Notes under the pieces: generated by a model
What the model was told of the DNA's origin: nothing
The model's database searches: none
The model's input: only the letters and a program-made list of their open reading frames with translations
Shown here: one piece after another, positions 53,038 through 62,024 of the stretch
Layout of the letters: each line of letters starts with the position of its first letter
How positions within the stretch are numbered: the stretch's first letter is position 1
Assembly (NCBI RefSeq): GCF_024707545.1
Contig: NZ_CP062229.1
Coordinates: 682,001 to 746,000 of the forward strand
Direction: 5' to 3'
Source: Mesorhizobium onobrychidis
GTDB taxonomy: Bacteria > Pseudomonadota > Alphaproteobacteria > Rhizobiales > Rhizobiaceae
Length of the DNA: 64,000 nt
Program-made: the position numbers and the translations under genes

Positions 53038-53922
53038 CTATTGGACCGTTTGCCAGTCGTGCTCCTTCACCGCCTTGGCAAAAGCCGAGACAACAGGTGA
53101 AGGCAAGCGGTCGGCCACTGAAACGAGCGACACCTCGCGTATGATTTCAGGGTCGACGACGGGCCTGTGACAGACACCGGGATGGCTGGCCGAGTACTCC
53201 GCGATGAAGCAGACGCCCATGCCCGCAGCGATCATCGCCAGAATCCAATCCTCGCGCTCGCTGCGAAAGGCGCTGCGGATATCGAAGCCGATATTCCGGC
53301 AGAGCCCGTCTATGTGATCGCCATATTCGCAATTGATGCGCTCAAGATAGGCTTCGCCGCGAACGTCGGTAAGATGAAGCGTATTGCGCATCTCGAAAGG
53401 ATGGCCGGTCGAGAAGGCGAGTCCGAAGCGCTCCCGGTAAACAGGATCCGCCTTCAGACCATGGTCGAATGGTTCAGGCCTGGCCAGCAGGGCGACGTCA
53501 AGCTTGCCCTCGGTCAGAAGGTCGGTGAGATGGCTTGCTGGGCCCTCGATCACTGTCACTTCTATGCCTGGATAGCGCTCTCGAAAAGCATTGAGGAAAC
53601 CGATGAAGCGCAGCGGGCCTATGGTGCACATCACACCGAGCGTCAGCGACGCGGTTTCCAGAGAGAGGAAACTCCTGGCCGTCCTCTTCGCAGTCTCCGA
53701 ACGCTGGAATACTTCGTCCAGATGGGTCCGCATCAGACAGCCAAAATCGGTGAGCCGGACGCGGGTTTTCTCGCGGTGGAAAAGATAACCGCCAAGTTCC
53801 GCCTCCAGCTTCTGTATGGCCCGCGTCAGCGCAGGCTGGCCGACGTGAACGAGATCCGCCGCGCGATGAAAGTTGAGAGTCTCGCTGGCCGCCAGAAAAT
53901 AGCGGATTTCGTGCATCTCCAT
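53038..53922 (-). CDS. LysR-family transcriptional regulator
   Basis: A 294-residue LTTR. The HTH at residues 1-60 (MEMHEIRYFLAASETLNFHR; GQPALTRAIQKLEAELGGYL) is followed by a substrate-binding domain (LTLGVMCTIGPLRFIGFLNA to IIREVSLVSV). The ATG at 53920-53922 has GAGGGG upstream. It is divergent from a methyltransferase gene (177 bp apart), its likely target by LTTR habit. Confidence 0.92.
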   Translation of the reverse strand: MEMHEIRYFLAASETLNFHRAADLVHVGQPALTRAIQKLEAELGGYLFHREKTRVRLTDFGCLMRTHLDEVFQRSETAKRTARSFLSLETASLTLGVMCTIGPLRFIGFLNAFRERYPGIEVTVIEGPASHLTDLLTEGKLDVALLARPEPFDHGLKADPVYRERFGLAFSTGHPFEMRNTLHLTDVRGEAYLERINCEYGDHIDGLCRNIGFDIRSAFRSEREDWILAMIAAGMGVCFIAEYSASHPGVCHRPVVDPEIIREVSLVSVADRLPSPVVSAFAKAVKEHDWQTVQ

Positions 53923-54099
53923 GAAACGCCCCTCGCCGATGTCTCGTCTGCATCGTCGCGATGATAATTCGGCATTATCCGCCGCCCTCACGCTCAAGTA
54001 AACTTCACCAGCCTGTATGGCCGCTGCCGGAGCCGATCTGAAACCAGGATCGGGGTCACCGAACGCGGTTGGAGAGATCGAGCCCAAAGGGAGATTCCG

Positions 54100-55158
54100 A
54101 TGTCTGAAGCGAGTCAGGAAAAGTTGGACGCATTCTTGGGGAAGATGGTCGGCGATCTCGGTGCGATCGCTACGGGCGCGGGGGTCTTGCTGGGAGACAG
54201 ACTCGGCCTGTTCAAGGCATTGCGCGAAGGCGGCAAGATGACGGCCGCCGAACTTTCGACACGCACCGGCACCCAGGAACGCCTTGTAAGGGAATGGCTT
54301 TCCGGGCAGGCGGCTGCGGGCTACGTCGACTACGATGAAGCCAACGACGAGTTCTATCTCAATGCCGAGCAGGAGCTGGTGTTCGCCGATGAAGATAGCC
54401 CGGCCTTCATGGCTGGCGCATTCGAGGTTCTATCCGCGCTGTGGCTCGATGAAGAAAAGGTGAGGCAGGCATTCCAGTCCGGCAAGGGCGTTGCATGGCA
54501 CGATCATAGCGCATGTCTGTTTCGCGGCACGGAACGGTTCTTCCGTCCAGGCTATAATGCCAATCTGATCGGCTCCTGGCTGCCGGCTCTGGAGGGCGTC
54601 GTCGAGAAGCTCGAACGCGGCGCGAAGGTCGCGGATGTCGGATGCGGTCATGGCGCATCGACCGTGCTCATGGCACGTGCTTTCCCCAATTCGCGCTTCG
54701 TCGGCTTCGACTATCACGCCCCTTCCATCGAGCGCGCCCGCAAGGCCGCCGAGGAAGCCGGCGTCGGCGCCAACGCGCGCTTCGAGGTCGCGGCCGCCAA
54801 GACCTATCCCGGCACCTATGACCTCGTCGCTTTCTTCGATTGCCTTCACGACATGGGCGACCCAGCCGGCGCCGCCACCCATGTCCACAGGTCGCTCAAG
54901 CCGGATGGCACGTGGATGATCGTCGAGCCGTTCGCGCATGATCATCTAGCGGCGAACCTCAATCCCGTCGGACGCGTCTACTATGCCGCTTCCACGTTCG
55001 TGTGCACGCCCGCGTCGCTGTCGCAGGAAGTCGGGCTCGGGCTTGGCGCCCAGGCCGGCGAGGCGAGGCTACGCAAGGTGGTGACCGGCGGCGGCTTCAA
55101 GCGATTCCGTCGCGCCGCGGAGACGCCGTTCAACATGGTGCTGGAGGCCCGCCCCTAG
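54100..55158 (+). CDS. Class I SAM-dependent methyltransferase
   Basis: A 352-residue protein. An N-terminal winged-helix dimerisation domain (about residues 25-100: LLGDRLGLFKALREGGKMTA; LVREWLSGQAAAGYVDY) precedes a Rossmann SAM domain (about 165-300) with motif I VADVGCGHGASTVLMARAF and FVGFDYHAPSIERARK. The architecture resembles O-methyltransferase-like proteins of the rhodanese/UbiE type. Substrate unknown. It is divergent from a LysR regulator. Confidence 0.9.
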   Translation: MSEASQEKLDAFLGKMVGDLGAIATGAGVLLGDRLGLFKALREGGKMTAAELSTRTGTQERLVREWLSGQAAAGYVDYDEANDEFYLNAEQELVFADEDSPAFMAGAFEVLSALWLDEEKVRQAFQSGKGVAWHDHSACLFRGTERFFRPGYNANLIGSWLPALEGVVEKLERGAKVADVGCGHGASTVLMARAFPNSRFVGFDYHAPSIERARKAAEEAGVGANARFEVAAAKTYPGTYDLVAFFDCLHDMGDPAGAATHVHRSLKPDGTWMIVEPFAHDHLAANLNPVGRVYYAASTFVCTPASLSQEVGLGLGAQAGEARLRKVVTGGGFKRFRRAAETPFNMVLEARP

Positions 55159-55170
55159 CGCGGCCGTCGC

Positions 55171-55280
55171 TAATGCATGTCGCCCAAAAGTGCGCAGCGG
55201 TTTTGGGACAACGACATGCATAAAAATAAGAACTTAAAGCGCGTTGCATGAATCGCTTCAGATGCGACGCGCTTTAGAAT
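55171..55280. repeat. ATGCATGTCG-type intergenic repeat, long copy
   Basis: TAATGCATGTCGCCCAAAAG opens the element, and CGCTTTAGAAT closes it. Two hairpins: CCCAAAA.../TTTTGGG and GCGCGTTGC.../GCGACGCGC. It is homologous to 43657-43771 (opposite orientation) and to the partial copy at 10758-10806. Confidence 0.8.
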
Positions 55281-55308
55281 ATTGCGCTCAAAGTGATCGG
55301 AGGAAGCT

Positions 55309-55585
55309 ATGACTGCCTACAACGTAGTCCGCTTTCGTCCGAAGCCAGGCAAGGAACAGGCCTTCATCGAGGCGCATGAGAATATCTCCCTTGACGCGAC
55401 GGGCTTTCGTAAGGGCGCCTTGATCAAGACCGGCGACCGCACATTCTGTATGATCGGCGAGTGGAAGGACATGGACCGCCGCGCCGCCGCGCGGGCCCTC
55501 CATGATCGCCATTCTCGACAGGTTCCGTGATCTGCTTGAAGACCTCGGTGGCGATCTCGGCGTGACGGAACCGTCTCGGGGTTAG
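55309..55585 (+). pseudogene. Small ABM/DUF-type dimeric barrel protein with a frameshift
   Basis: The frame opens MTAYNVVRFRPKPGKEQAFI and reads TGDRTFCMIGEWKDMD, typical of a small monooxygenase-like barrel, then stops at 55530. In the next frame, from 55502, MIAILDRFRDLLEDLGGDLG continues to a TAG at 55583-55585 and looks like the missing C-terminus. One extra G in the GCGCGGG run near 55490-55495 explains both. Intact length would be 91 residues. RBS GGAGG lies upstream. Confidence 0.75.
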
Positions 55586-55653
55586 TTGTTGCGGAAGTGG
55601 CTTAAGGAGCCCAATCAGCGACGGCCGAATGGCGATAAACTAACTGTGCCGCC

Positions 55654-56460
55654 TCACCCCCAGACGAACAGCGCCGCCAGGCCGACGGTGCCAATGACCA
55701 GCCGCCACCAGCCGAACAGCGAATAGCCGTGGCGCGAGACGTAGTTGAGCAGGAAGCGCACGACGATAAGCGCCGCGACGAAGGCCGCGATGAAACCGGC
55801 GGCGATGACCGGCAGATCGGCGCTGGTCAGCACATTGCGGTTCTTGAAGAGGTCGAAGGCGAAGGCGCCGACCATCGTCGGCATGGCGAGGAAGAAGGAG
55901 AATTCCGCAGCCGCCCGTTTGTCGACGCCCAGAAGCAGCGCGCCGACGATCGTCGAGCCGGAGCGCGACGTGCCGGGGATCAGCGAAAGGCACTGGAACA
56001 GTCCGATCTGCAGATAGAGCCTGAGCGGAAACCGCTCGACGTCATGGTAGAGCGGCTTCGGCTTGAAGCGATCCACCCACAGCAGGACCAGGCCGCCGAT
56101 GATCAGCATGACGCAGATCAGCCTCGGCGATTCAAACAGCACCGTCTTGATGAAGCCATGCGCCAGCGCGCCGATGACGGCCGCCGGCAGGAAGGCGACG
56201 AGGATGCCGAGGACGAAATGCCGCGTCACCCGATCACGCGGCAGATCAATCAGCATCTGCCACAGACGATGGAAATAGACGCTGAGGATAGCCAGTATGG
56301 CGCCGAGCTGGATCAGGATCTCGAAGGCCTTGCCGGTCGAATGGAAGCCGAGAAAATGGCCGGCAAGCAGGATATGGCCGGTTGACGAGACCGGAATGAA
56401 CTCAGTCATGCCCTCGATCATCCCGAGCAGCAGCGCTTCGACGATGGTCTGGCTTTCCAT
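55654..56460 (-). CDS. uppP: Undecaprenyl-diphosphate phosphatase
   Basis: A 268-residue inner-membrane enzyme that recycles undecaprenyl pyrophosphate for peptidoglycan synthesis. Both signature loops are present: [20 protein letters not shown] near residue 18 and [20 protein letters not shown] near 164. Eight hydrophobic helices are predicted. Known also as BacA for bacitracin resistance. Divergent from the GST gene. Confidence 0.95.
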   Translation of the reverse strand: MESQTIVEALLLGMIEGMTEFIPVSSTGHILLAGHFLGFHSTGKAFEILIQLGAILAILSVYFHRLWQMLIDLPRDRVTRHFVLGILVAFLPAAVIGALAHGFIKTVLFESPRLICVMLIIGGLVLLWVDRFKPKPLYHDVERFPLRLYLQIGLFQCLSLIPGTSRSGSTIVGALLLGVDKRAAAEFSFFLAMPTMVGAFAFDLFKNRNVLTSADLPVIAAGFIAAFVAALIVVRFLLNYVSRHGYSLFGWWRLVIGTVGLAALFVWG

Positions 56461-56622
56461 GGCAACCTCGGCGTTCGAGTGAGGGCTTGAAGAACGGCTT
56501 GCTTGTCATGGCGCGGAACTCCTCCTATAGGTCGCAGCACCCTGACGTCCCTCTGAATCGGGGCGGCCAAGACTTACCGGCGCAGCCGGCGATTTGCCAG
56601 TGCGCTCTATTATCGCGGGACC

Positions 56623-57315
56623 ATGCTGACGCTTTTCCACCACCCGATGTTCGCCACCTGCCGATTCGTGCGCCTCGCTTTCGGCGAATATGGCGAAGAG
56701 CTGGCGCTGATCGAGGAAAAGCCGTGGATGCGGCGCAAGGAGTTCCTGGCGCTGAACCCGGCCGGCACGCTGCCGATTCTGCTTGCCGAGGGCGACGTGC
56801 CGGTCGTCGGCGCCATGGTCATCGCCGAATATCTCGATGAGACGCGCGGCGTGCTCAAGCGCGACAAGCGGCTGTTCGCCGAGGACCCGATGGGGCGCGC
56901 CGAAATCCGCCGGCTGACCGACTGGTATCTCAGCAAGGCGGATAGCGAGGTGACTCGGCACCTGGTGCGCGAACGGGTGCTGAAGCCGGTCATGCCGGAA
57001 ACGGCGGGCGGCGGCTCGCCCGATTCGGCGGCGATCCGTGCCGCCCGCGCCAATATCCGCCAGCACATGAAATACACCAACTGGCTGGCCGGCACACGCC
57101 ATTGGCTGGCCGGCAACAAGGTCACCTATGCCGACCTCGCGGCTGCGGCTGCGCTGTCCGTGCTCGACTATCTCGGCGAGATCGACTGGCACGAACACGC
57201 TGCCGCGCGCGAATGGTATGCACGAGTGAAATCACGGCCATCGTTCCGGCCGCTTTTGTCCGACCGGGTGCGCGGCCTGTCGCCGGTGTCACATTATGCG
57301 GACCTCGATTTCTAG
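56623..57315 (+). CDS. Glutathione S-transferase family protein
   Basis: A 230-residue [23 protein letters not shown] opens the thioredoxin half, with Ser/Cys around residues 12-13. [20 protein letters not shown] contains the cis-Pro, and [20 protein letters not shown] contains the N-cap Asp of the helical half. The end overlaps the start of queG by 20 bp, implying translation coupling. This GST-queG order recurs in rhizobia. Confidence 0.9.
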   Translation: MLTLFHHPMFATCRFVRLAFGEYGEELALIEEKPWMRRKEFLALNPAGTLPILLAEGDVPVVGAMVIAEYLDETRGVLKRDKRLFAEDPMGRAEIRRLTDWYLSKADSEVTRHLVRERVLKPVMPETAGGGSPDSAAIRAARANIRQHMKYTNWLAGTRHWLAGNKVTYADLAAAAALSVLDYLGEIDWHEHAAAREWYARVKSRPSFRPLLSDRVRGLSPVSHYADLDF

Positions 57316-58456
57316 AGCGCAAAACCTGCGCGCGCTGATCGACCGCGAGGCGCGGCGCGCCGGTTTCGATGCCGTTGCCGTCACCACGCCAAATGCCATC
57401 CCGCAGGCGCCGGCCCGGCTTGCCGAATTCGTCGCCGACGGCTTCCATGGCTCGATGGGCTGGATCGCCGAGACGCTCGAACGCCGCGGCGAGCCGACGG
57501 CACTTTGGCCTGAGGTTCGCTCCATCATCGTGCTGGCCATGAACTACGGCCCCGAGCACGACCCGCGCGCGGTCCTAGTGAAGCGCGACCGCGGCGCGAT
57601 CTCCGTCTATGCGCAGAACCGCGATTACCACGACGTGATGAAAGGCAGGCTGAAAGAAATCGCCGGCAAGATCGTGGCGCGTGCCGGCGGCGACGTAAAA
57701 GTGTTCGTCGATACTGCTCCGGTGATGGAAAAGCCGCTGGCAGAAGCCGCCGGTCTCGGCTGGCAAGGCAAGCACACCAATCTGGTCAGCCGCGAGCACG
57801 GCTCCTGGCTGTTCCTCGGCACCATCTTCACGACCGCCGAGCTTGCGCCCGATTTGCCGGAGGACGACCATTGCGGCTCGTGTCGCGCCTGTCTCGACGT
57901 CTGCCCGACCGACGCCTTTCCGGCACCCTACCGGCTCGATGCACGACGCTGCATCTCCTATCTCACCATCGAGAACAAGGGCCTGATCCCGCATGAATTT
58001 CGGGAAAAAATCGGCAACCGCATCTATGGCTGCGACGACTGCCTGGCCGCCTGCCCGTGGAACAAGTTCGCCCAGGCGGCATCCGAGGCAAAGCTCGTCG
58101 CCCGCGCGGACTTGCGCGAACCGCCGCTCGCCGATCTCTTGGCGCTCGATGACGCTGCCTTCCGTGCACTCTTTGTCGGTTCGCCGATCAAGCGCATCGG
58201 TCGCGACCGCTTTGTCCGCAATGTGCTGATCGCCGCCGGCAATTCCGGCGATGCCTCGCTCGGCAACGCCGTGCGTGCACTGCTCGGCGATGCCTCGCCG
58301 CTGGTGCGCGGCGCGGCGGTGTGGGCGCTGTCACGGCTTGTACCTGAGACCGAATTTGCCAGATGTGCCACCGCTGCATTGAAAGCAGAAAGCGACGAGA
58401 CCGTGCAACGCGAATGGCGCCTGGCGCTGGCAGATCAAATCGAGGCGCATGCATGA
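57296..58456 (+). CDS. queG: Epoxyqueuosine reductase
   Basis: A 386-residue cobalamin- and Fe-S-dependent enzyme for the last step of queuosine tRNA modification. Two 4Fe-4S motifs are visible: [16 protein letters not shown] (about residue 198) and [13 protein letters not shown] (about 248). HEAT-like repeats at the C-terminus ([20 protein letters not shown]) bind tRNA. It overlaps the upstream GST and, by 4 bp, the downstream SDR gene. Confidence 0.96.
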   Translation: MRTSISRAQNLRALIDREARRAGFDAVAVTTPNAIPQAPARLAEFVADGFHGSMGWIAETLERRGEPTALWPEVRSIIVLAMNYGPEHDPRAVLVKRDRGAISVYAQNRDYHDVMKGRLKEIAGKIVARAGGDVKVFVDTAPVMEKPLAEAAGLGWQGKHTNLVSREHGSWLFLGTIFTTAELAPDLPEDDHCGSCRACLDVCPTDAFPAPYRLDARRCISYLTIENKGLIPHEFREKIGNRIYGCDDCLAACPWNKFAQAASEAKLVARADLREPPLADLLALDDAAFRALFVGSPIKRIGRDRFVRNVLIAAGNSGDASLGNAVRALLGDASPLVRGAAVWALSRLVPETEFARCATAALKAESDETVQREWRLALADQIEAHA

Positions 58457-59358
58457 GCCAGAAGCAGATCTTCATTTTCGGCGCCGGCTATTCGGGCAAG
58501 GCATTTGCCCGCGCCAACAGGGATGCCGTCACGATCCTTGGCACGACACGCGCGTCGGAGAAATTCGAAGCGCTGCGGCAGGCCGGAATCCAGCCGCTGC
58601 TTTTCGACGGCGCGCTGACGCCCGAAATCAGCGACGCGCTCAAAAAAACAACCCATCTCGTCGTCTCGGTGGCGCCGGAAGAGGCCGGCGATCCAGTGCT
58701 GAATGCGGCGCGCGGGACAATCGCGGCGGAGATGCCGGCGCTCGAATGGATCGCCTATCTCTCCACCGTCGGCGTCTATGGCGACCATGGCGGCGGCTGG
58801 GTCGACGAGACTGCCGCATGCCAGCCGGTGTCGAAGCGCTCGGTGATGCGTGTCGCCGCCGAGCAGGATTGGCTGAAGCTGGGTCGGGACATCGGCCGGC
58901 CGGTGGCGATCCTGCGGCTTTCCGGCATTTACGGGCCGGGCCGCAATGCCCTGGTCAATCTGGAAAATGGCACCGCGCGGCGGCTGGTCAAACCGGGCCA
59001 GGTGTTCAACCGTATCCATTGTGACGACATTGCGGGAGCGCTTTGGCATCTGACCAGAGTCAATCGCGGCGGCATCTTCAACGTCACCGACGACCTGCCG
59101 GCGCCGCCGCAGGACGTCGTCGCCTATGCCGCAGGGCTGATGGGCGTCACACCGCCGCCGGAAATTCCGTTCGAGACCGCCCAGCTTTCGCCCATGGCGC
59201 GGTCCTTCTATGGCGAGAACAAGCGTGTCGCCAACGCAGCGATCAAGGCGGCCGGCTATCGCTTCCGCTTTCCCGACTACCGCAGGGCATTCGACCGTAT
59301 GTGGGCTGAGGGCAACTGGCGCGACGGCGAGGCGCGCAGCCCGATGAAGCGGTCGTGA
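58453..59358 (+). CDS. NAD-dependent epimerase/SDR family protein
   Basis: A 301-residue extended SDR-like protein. The N-terminal nucleotide site is [36 protein letters not shown], the [20 protein letters not shown] region and the late [10 protein letters not shown] match the YeeZ/SDR_a2 family. The typical catalytic YxxxK is not obvious, so a non-standard catalytic set is likely. It overlaps queG by 4 bp (ATGA). Confidence 0.88.
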   Translation: MSQKQIFIFGAGYSGKAFARANRDAVTILGTTRASEKFEALRQAGIQPLLFDGALTPEISDALKKTTHLVVSVAPEEAGDPVLNAARGTIAAEMPALEWIAYLSTVGVYGDHGGGWVDETAACQPVSKRSVMRVAAEQDWLKLGRDIGRPVAILRLSGIYGPGRNALVNLENGTARRLVKPGQVFNRIHCDDIAGALWHLTRVNRGGIFNVTDDLPAPPQDVVAYAAGLMGVTPPPEIPFETAQLSPMARSFYGENKRVANAAIKAAGYRFRFPDYRRAFDRMWAEGNWRDGEARSPMKRS

Positions 59359-59417
59359 TCGAAACCGCGCGCCGGGCGTGATATGATTCGACTTAATTCG
59401 CAGAGGGGTTCTGCCTC

Positions 59418-60509
59418 ATGAAAACGTTGAAGCGATCGTTGCCCGGTAGAAGGCTGCTGCTGACAGCAGCACTCGCCGTCCTCGCCCTGACGGGGCTTGC
59501 AGCGCGACCTGCGGCGGCCGAAGAGCTGGCGAAAAACCTGTTCGGCGCCAAAAAGCTGCCGGCCGTGGCTGCGCCGCAGTCCATCGGTTTTTATTCCAAG
59601 GGCTGCTTTGCCGGCGGCGTCGCCATTCCCCTGGACGGCCCGAAGTGGGAGGTGATGCGGCCTTCGCGCAACCGCCGCTGGGGCCATCCGACAATGATCG
59701 CGCTGATCGAGAAACTGTCGCGCGACGCCGCGGCCGACGGCTGGCCCGGCCTGCTGGTCGGCGACATTTCGCAGCCGCGCGGCGGCCCGATGCTGACCGG
59801 CCATGCCTCGCACCAGATCGGCCTCGACGCCGACATCTGGCTGACGCCGATGCCCGACCGCAAGCTTTCGCTCGAGCAGCGCGAAAACATGAGCGCCACC
59901 TTGCTTGTCGACGAAAAGACCCACCTGGTGAAAGATGCGCTCTGGGTGCCGGCGCATATGCGGCTCCTGAAGCGCGCGGCAAGCTACGCGGAAGTCGAGC
60001 GCATCCTGGTCAATCCCGGCATCAAGAAGAAGCTCTGCGACACGGTGAAAGGCGACCGCGCATGGCTGCGCAAGGTCAGGCCGTTCTGGGGCCACGACTA
60101 TCACTTCCACATCCGCATCGGCTGCCAGCTCGGCTCGCCCAATTGCAAAGCGCAGGAAAACACGGCGCCCGGCGACGGCTGCGACCAGTCGCTGGCATGG
60201 TGGTTCACCGAGGAACCGTGGCGTCCCAACAAGAACCCGGATAGGCCGAAAGCGCGCGACGTGATGACCATGGCGAGCCTGCCCGCAGCATGCCAGGCCG
60301 TGCTCGATGGGCCAGATCCGGCTTCGGCGGAGGCGGTCACCTATTATGGCGACGGCGTGCCGGTCGCGGCTGCACCCGTTCTCACGAAGGCTCCGGCGCC
60401 GGCGCGGGCATCCGCAAGCGGCGCGGCAGCGCTCCCGGCCTCGGTCAACGCCTTCGCGGCAACGCCCGAGATTGGCATTCCATTGCCGCGACCGCGACCG
60501 GGGAACTGA
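59418..60509 (+). CDS. mepA: Penicillin-insensitive murein endopeptidase
   Basis: A 363-residue periplasmic zinc peptidase that cuts D-Ala-meso-DAP cross-links in peptidoglycan. Signal peptide MKTLKRSLPGRRLLLTAALA with cleavage near PAAAEE. The LAS metal sites are GHASHQIGLDADIWLTP (HxxHQxGxxxD) and WGHDYHFHIRIGC. The Ala/Pro-rich C-terminal 80 residues are longer than in E. coli MepA. Preceded by a rhizobial-style leader with GAGGGG. Confidence 0.94.
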   Translation: MKTLKRSLPGRRLLLTAALAVLALTGLAARPAAAEELAKNLFGAKKLPAVAAPQSIGFYSKGCFAGGVAIPLDGPKWEVMRPSRNRRWGHPTMIALIEKLSRDAAADGWPGLLVGDISQPRGGPMLTGHASHQIGLDADIWLTPMPDRKLSLEQRENMSATLLVDEKTHLVKDALWVPAHMRLLKRAASYAEVERILVNPGIKKKLCDTVKGDRAWLRKVRPFWGHDYHFHIRIGCQLGSPNCKAQENTAPGDGCDQSLAWWFTEEPWRPNKNPDRPKARDVMTMASLPAACQAVLDGPDPASAEAVTYYGDGVPVAAAPVLTKAPAPARASASGAAALPASVNAFAATPEIGIPLPRPRPGN

Positions 60510-60877
60510 GGCGTTCGATCGAGCGCCTTGCCCCGGCCTGCGGGAAGTCCACGCCGCGAGGGACGGTTGAGGCCAGAAGAGCCGGGTGAAGTACCGCCAT
60601 GCCGTTCAACGCAGCAGCGCTCGAAAGTCACGGCATGGATCCTAGGGTCTACGCGACGTCGCTTCGCTCCTGCTCCGCCCTAGGATCCATGCCGTTACAG
60701 TAGTCGAGGAGTGCAGCGATCCAGTGGTTGCTTGCGCGTCCGTCTAAGCTACATCTGACCCCATCTTGCTCTGAATCTTGGGCGCCGCATTTCGAAAACC
60801 GATTTCCCTTTCCCGGGTCATGCGCTAGTCAACGAAAGAACGGCGGAACGCCACTGGGAACCGGGACGGACGAGAGC
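60510..60877. other. Intergenic region between mepA and glk
   Basis: 368 bp with no convincing gene. It contains the strong inverted repeat at 60630-60695. Downstream of this the sequence presumably holds the glk promoter, but I cannot place -35/-10 boxes with confidence. A longer in-frame start for glk at 60728 reads through non-coding-looking sequence. Confidence 0.5.
60630..60695. repeat. Inverted repeat with perfect 18-bp arms
   Basis: ACGGCATGGATCCTAGGG (60630-60647) and CCCTAGGATCCATGCCGT (60678-60695) with a 30-base loop. It is like the ATGGATCCTAGGG repeats of Mesorhizobium genomes. It may act as the mepA transcript end. Confidence 0.8.
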
Positions 60878-61897
60878 ATGCCAGGCGACGACGACACAGC
60901 GCTGCAGTTTCCGGTCCTGATCGGAGACATTGGCGGCACCAATGCGCGCTTTTCGATCGTGCTCGACGCTAACTCGGAACCAACCGAACCGCAGATCGTC
61001 CAGACCGCCAATTTCAACACGATCGACGAGGCGATCCAGGCGGCGGTGCTCGACCGCTCGTCGGTCCGGCCCAACTCCGCGGTGCTGGCGGTGGCCGGTC
61101 CGGTCGATAGCGACGAGATCCCGCTCACCAACTGTCCGTGGATCGTCAAGCCGAGAAAGATGTTTGCCAGCCTCGGCCTCAGCGACGTCGTGGTGCTCAA
61201 TGACTTCGAGGCGCAGGCGCTGGCCGTCGTGGCGCTCGGCGAAGAGCATATGGAAAAGATCGGCGGCGATGCCCCGGAGCTTAATGCCGGACGGGTGGTG
61301 CTCGGTCCCGGAACCGGGCTTGGCGTTGCCGGCCTGGTCCACGCGCTGAACCACTGGATTCCGGTGCCCGGCGAGGGGGGGCACATGGACATCGGGCCAC
61401 GCTCTCCGCGCGATTTCCAGGTCTTTCCGCATATCGAGAAGCTCGAGGGCAGAATCTCCGGCGAACAGATCCTGTCCGGACGCGGCCTAGTCAATGCCTA
61501 CCGGGCGGTGGCCAAGGCGGACGGCAAGCCGGCGCCCTTCACCACGCCGGCCGAGATCACCGCGGCGGCACTGGCGAAGTCAGATCCGGTGGCCGAGGAA
61601 GCGCTGTCGATGTTCGTCACCTGCCTCGGGCGCACCGCCGGCGACCTCGCGCTGGTGTTCATGAGCCGCGGCGGCGTCTTCCTGACCGGCGGCATCGCGC
61701 AGAAAATCCTGCCGGCGCTGAAGACAGGCAATTTCCGCGCCGCCTTCGAGGACAAGGCGCCACACAGCGAGCTGATGCGCACCATGCCCGTCTATGTGAT
61801 CACCCATCCGCTGGCAGCGCTTTCCGGCCTTGCCGCCTATGCCAGAAACCCGTCGCTATTCGGCGTCCAGACCGCGGGGCGGCGCTGGCGGGCCTAG
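60878..61897 (+). CDS. glk: Glucokinase
   Basis: A 339-residue ATP-dependent kinase forming glucose-6-phosphate. [18 protein letters not shown] is the phosphate loop; [19 protein letters not shown] and [20 protein letters not shown] carry the sugar site; [14 protein letters not shown] and [20 protein letters not shown] follow, with [13 protein letters not shown] at the end. The ATG at 60878 ([11 protein letters not shown]) is the likeliest start. It precedes an MsbA-like ABC exporter, a common order in rhizobia. Confidence 0.93.
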   Translation: MPGDDDTALQFPVLIGDIGGTNARFSIVLDANSEPTEPQIVQTANFNTIDEAIQAAVLDRSSVRPNSAVLAVAGPVDSDEIPLTNCPWIVKPRKMFASLGLSDVVVLNDFEAQALAVVALGEEHMEKIGGDAPELNAGRVVLGPGTGLGVAGLVHALNHWIPVPGEGGHMDIGPRSPRDFQVFPHIEKLEGRISGEQILSGRGLVNAYRAVAKADGKPAPFTTPAEITAAALAKSDPVAEEALSMFVTCLGRTAGDLALVFMSRGGVFLTGGIAQKILPALKTGNFRAAFEDKAPHSELMRTMPVYVITHPLAALSGLAAYARNPSLFGVQTAGRRWRA

Positions 61898-62024
61898 ATG
61901 ACGACCGAAGCCGCGGCGAAGTTTTGCCGGCCTCTGCCATAGGCAAGCCGCCGCCGGGGCGCTAAGAGGATTGCCGAATTGGCCCGGCCGCGGAGCCGAA
62001 CCGACATCACGGAACGATCCCGAC

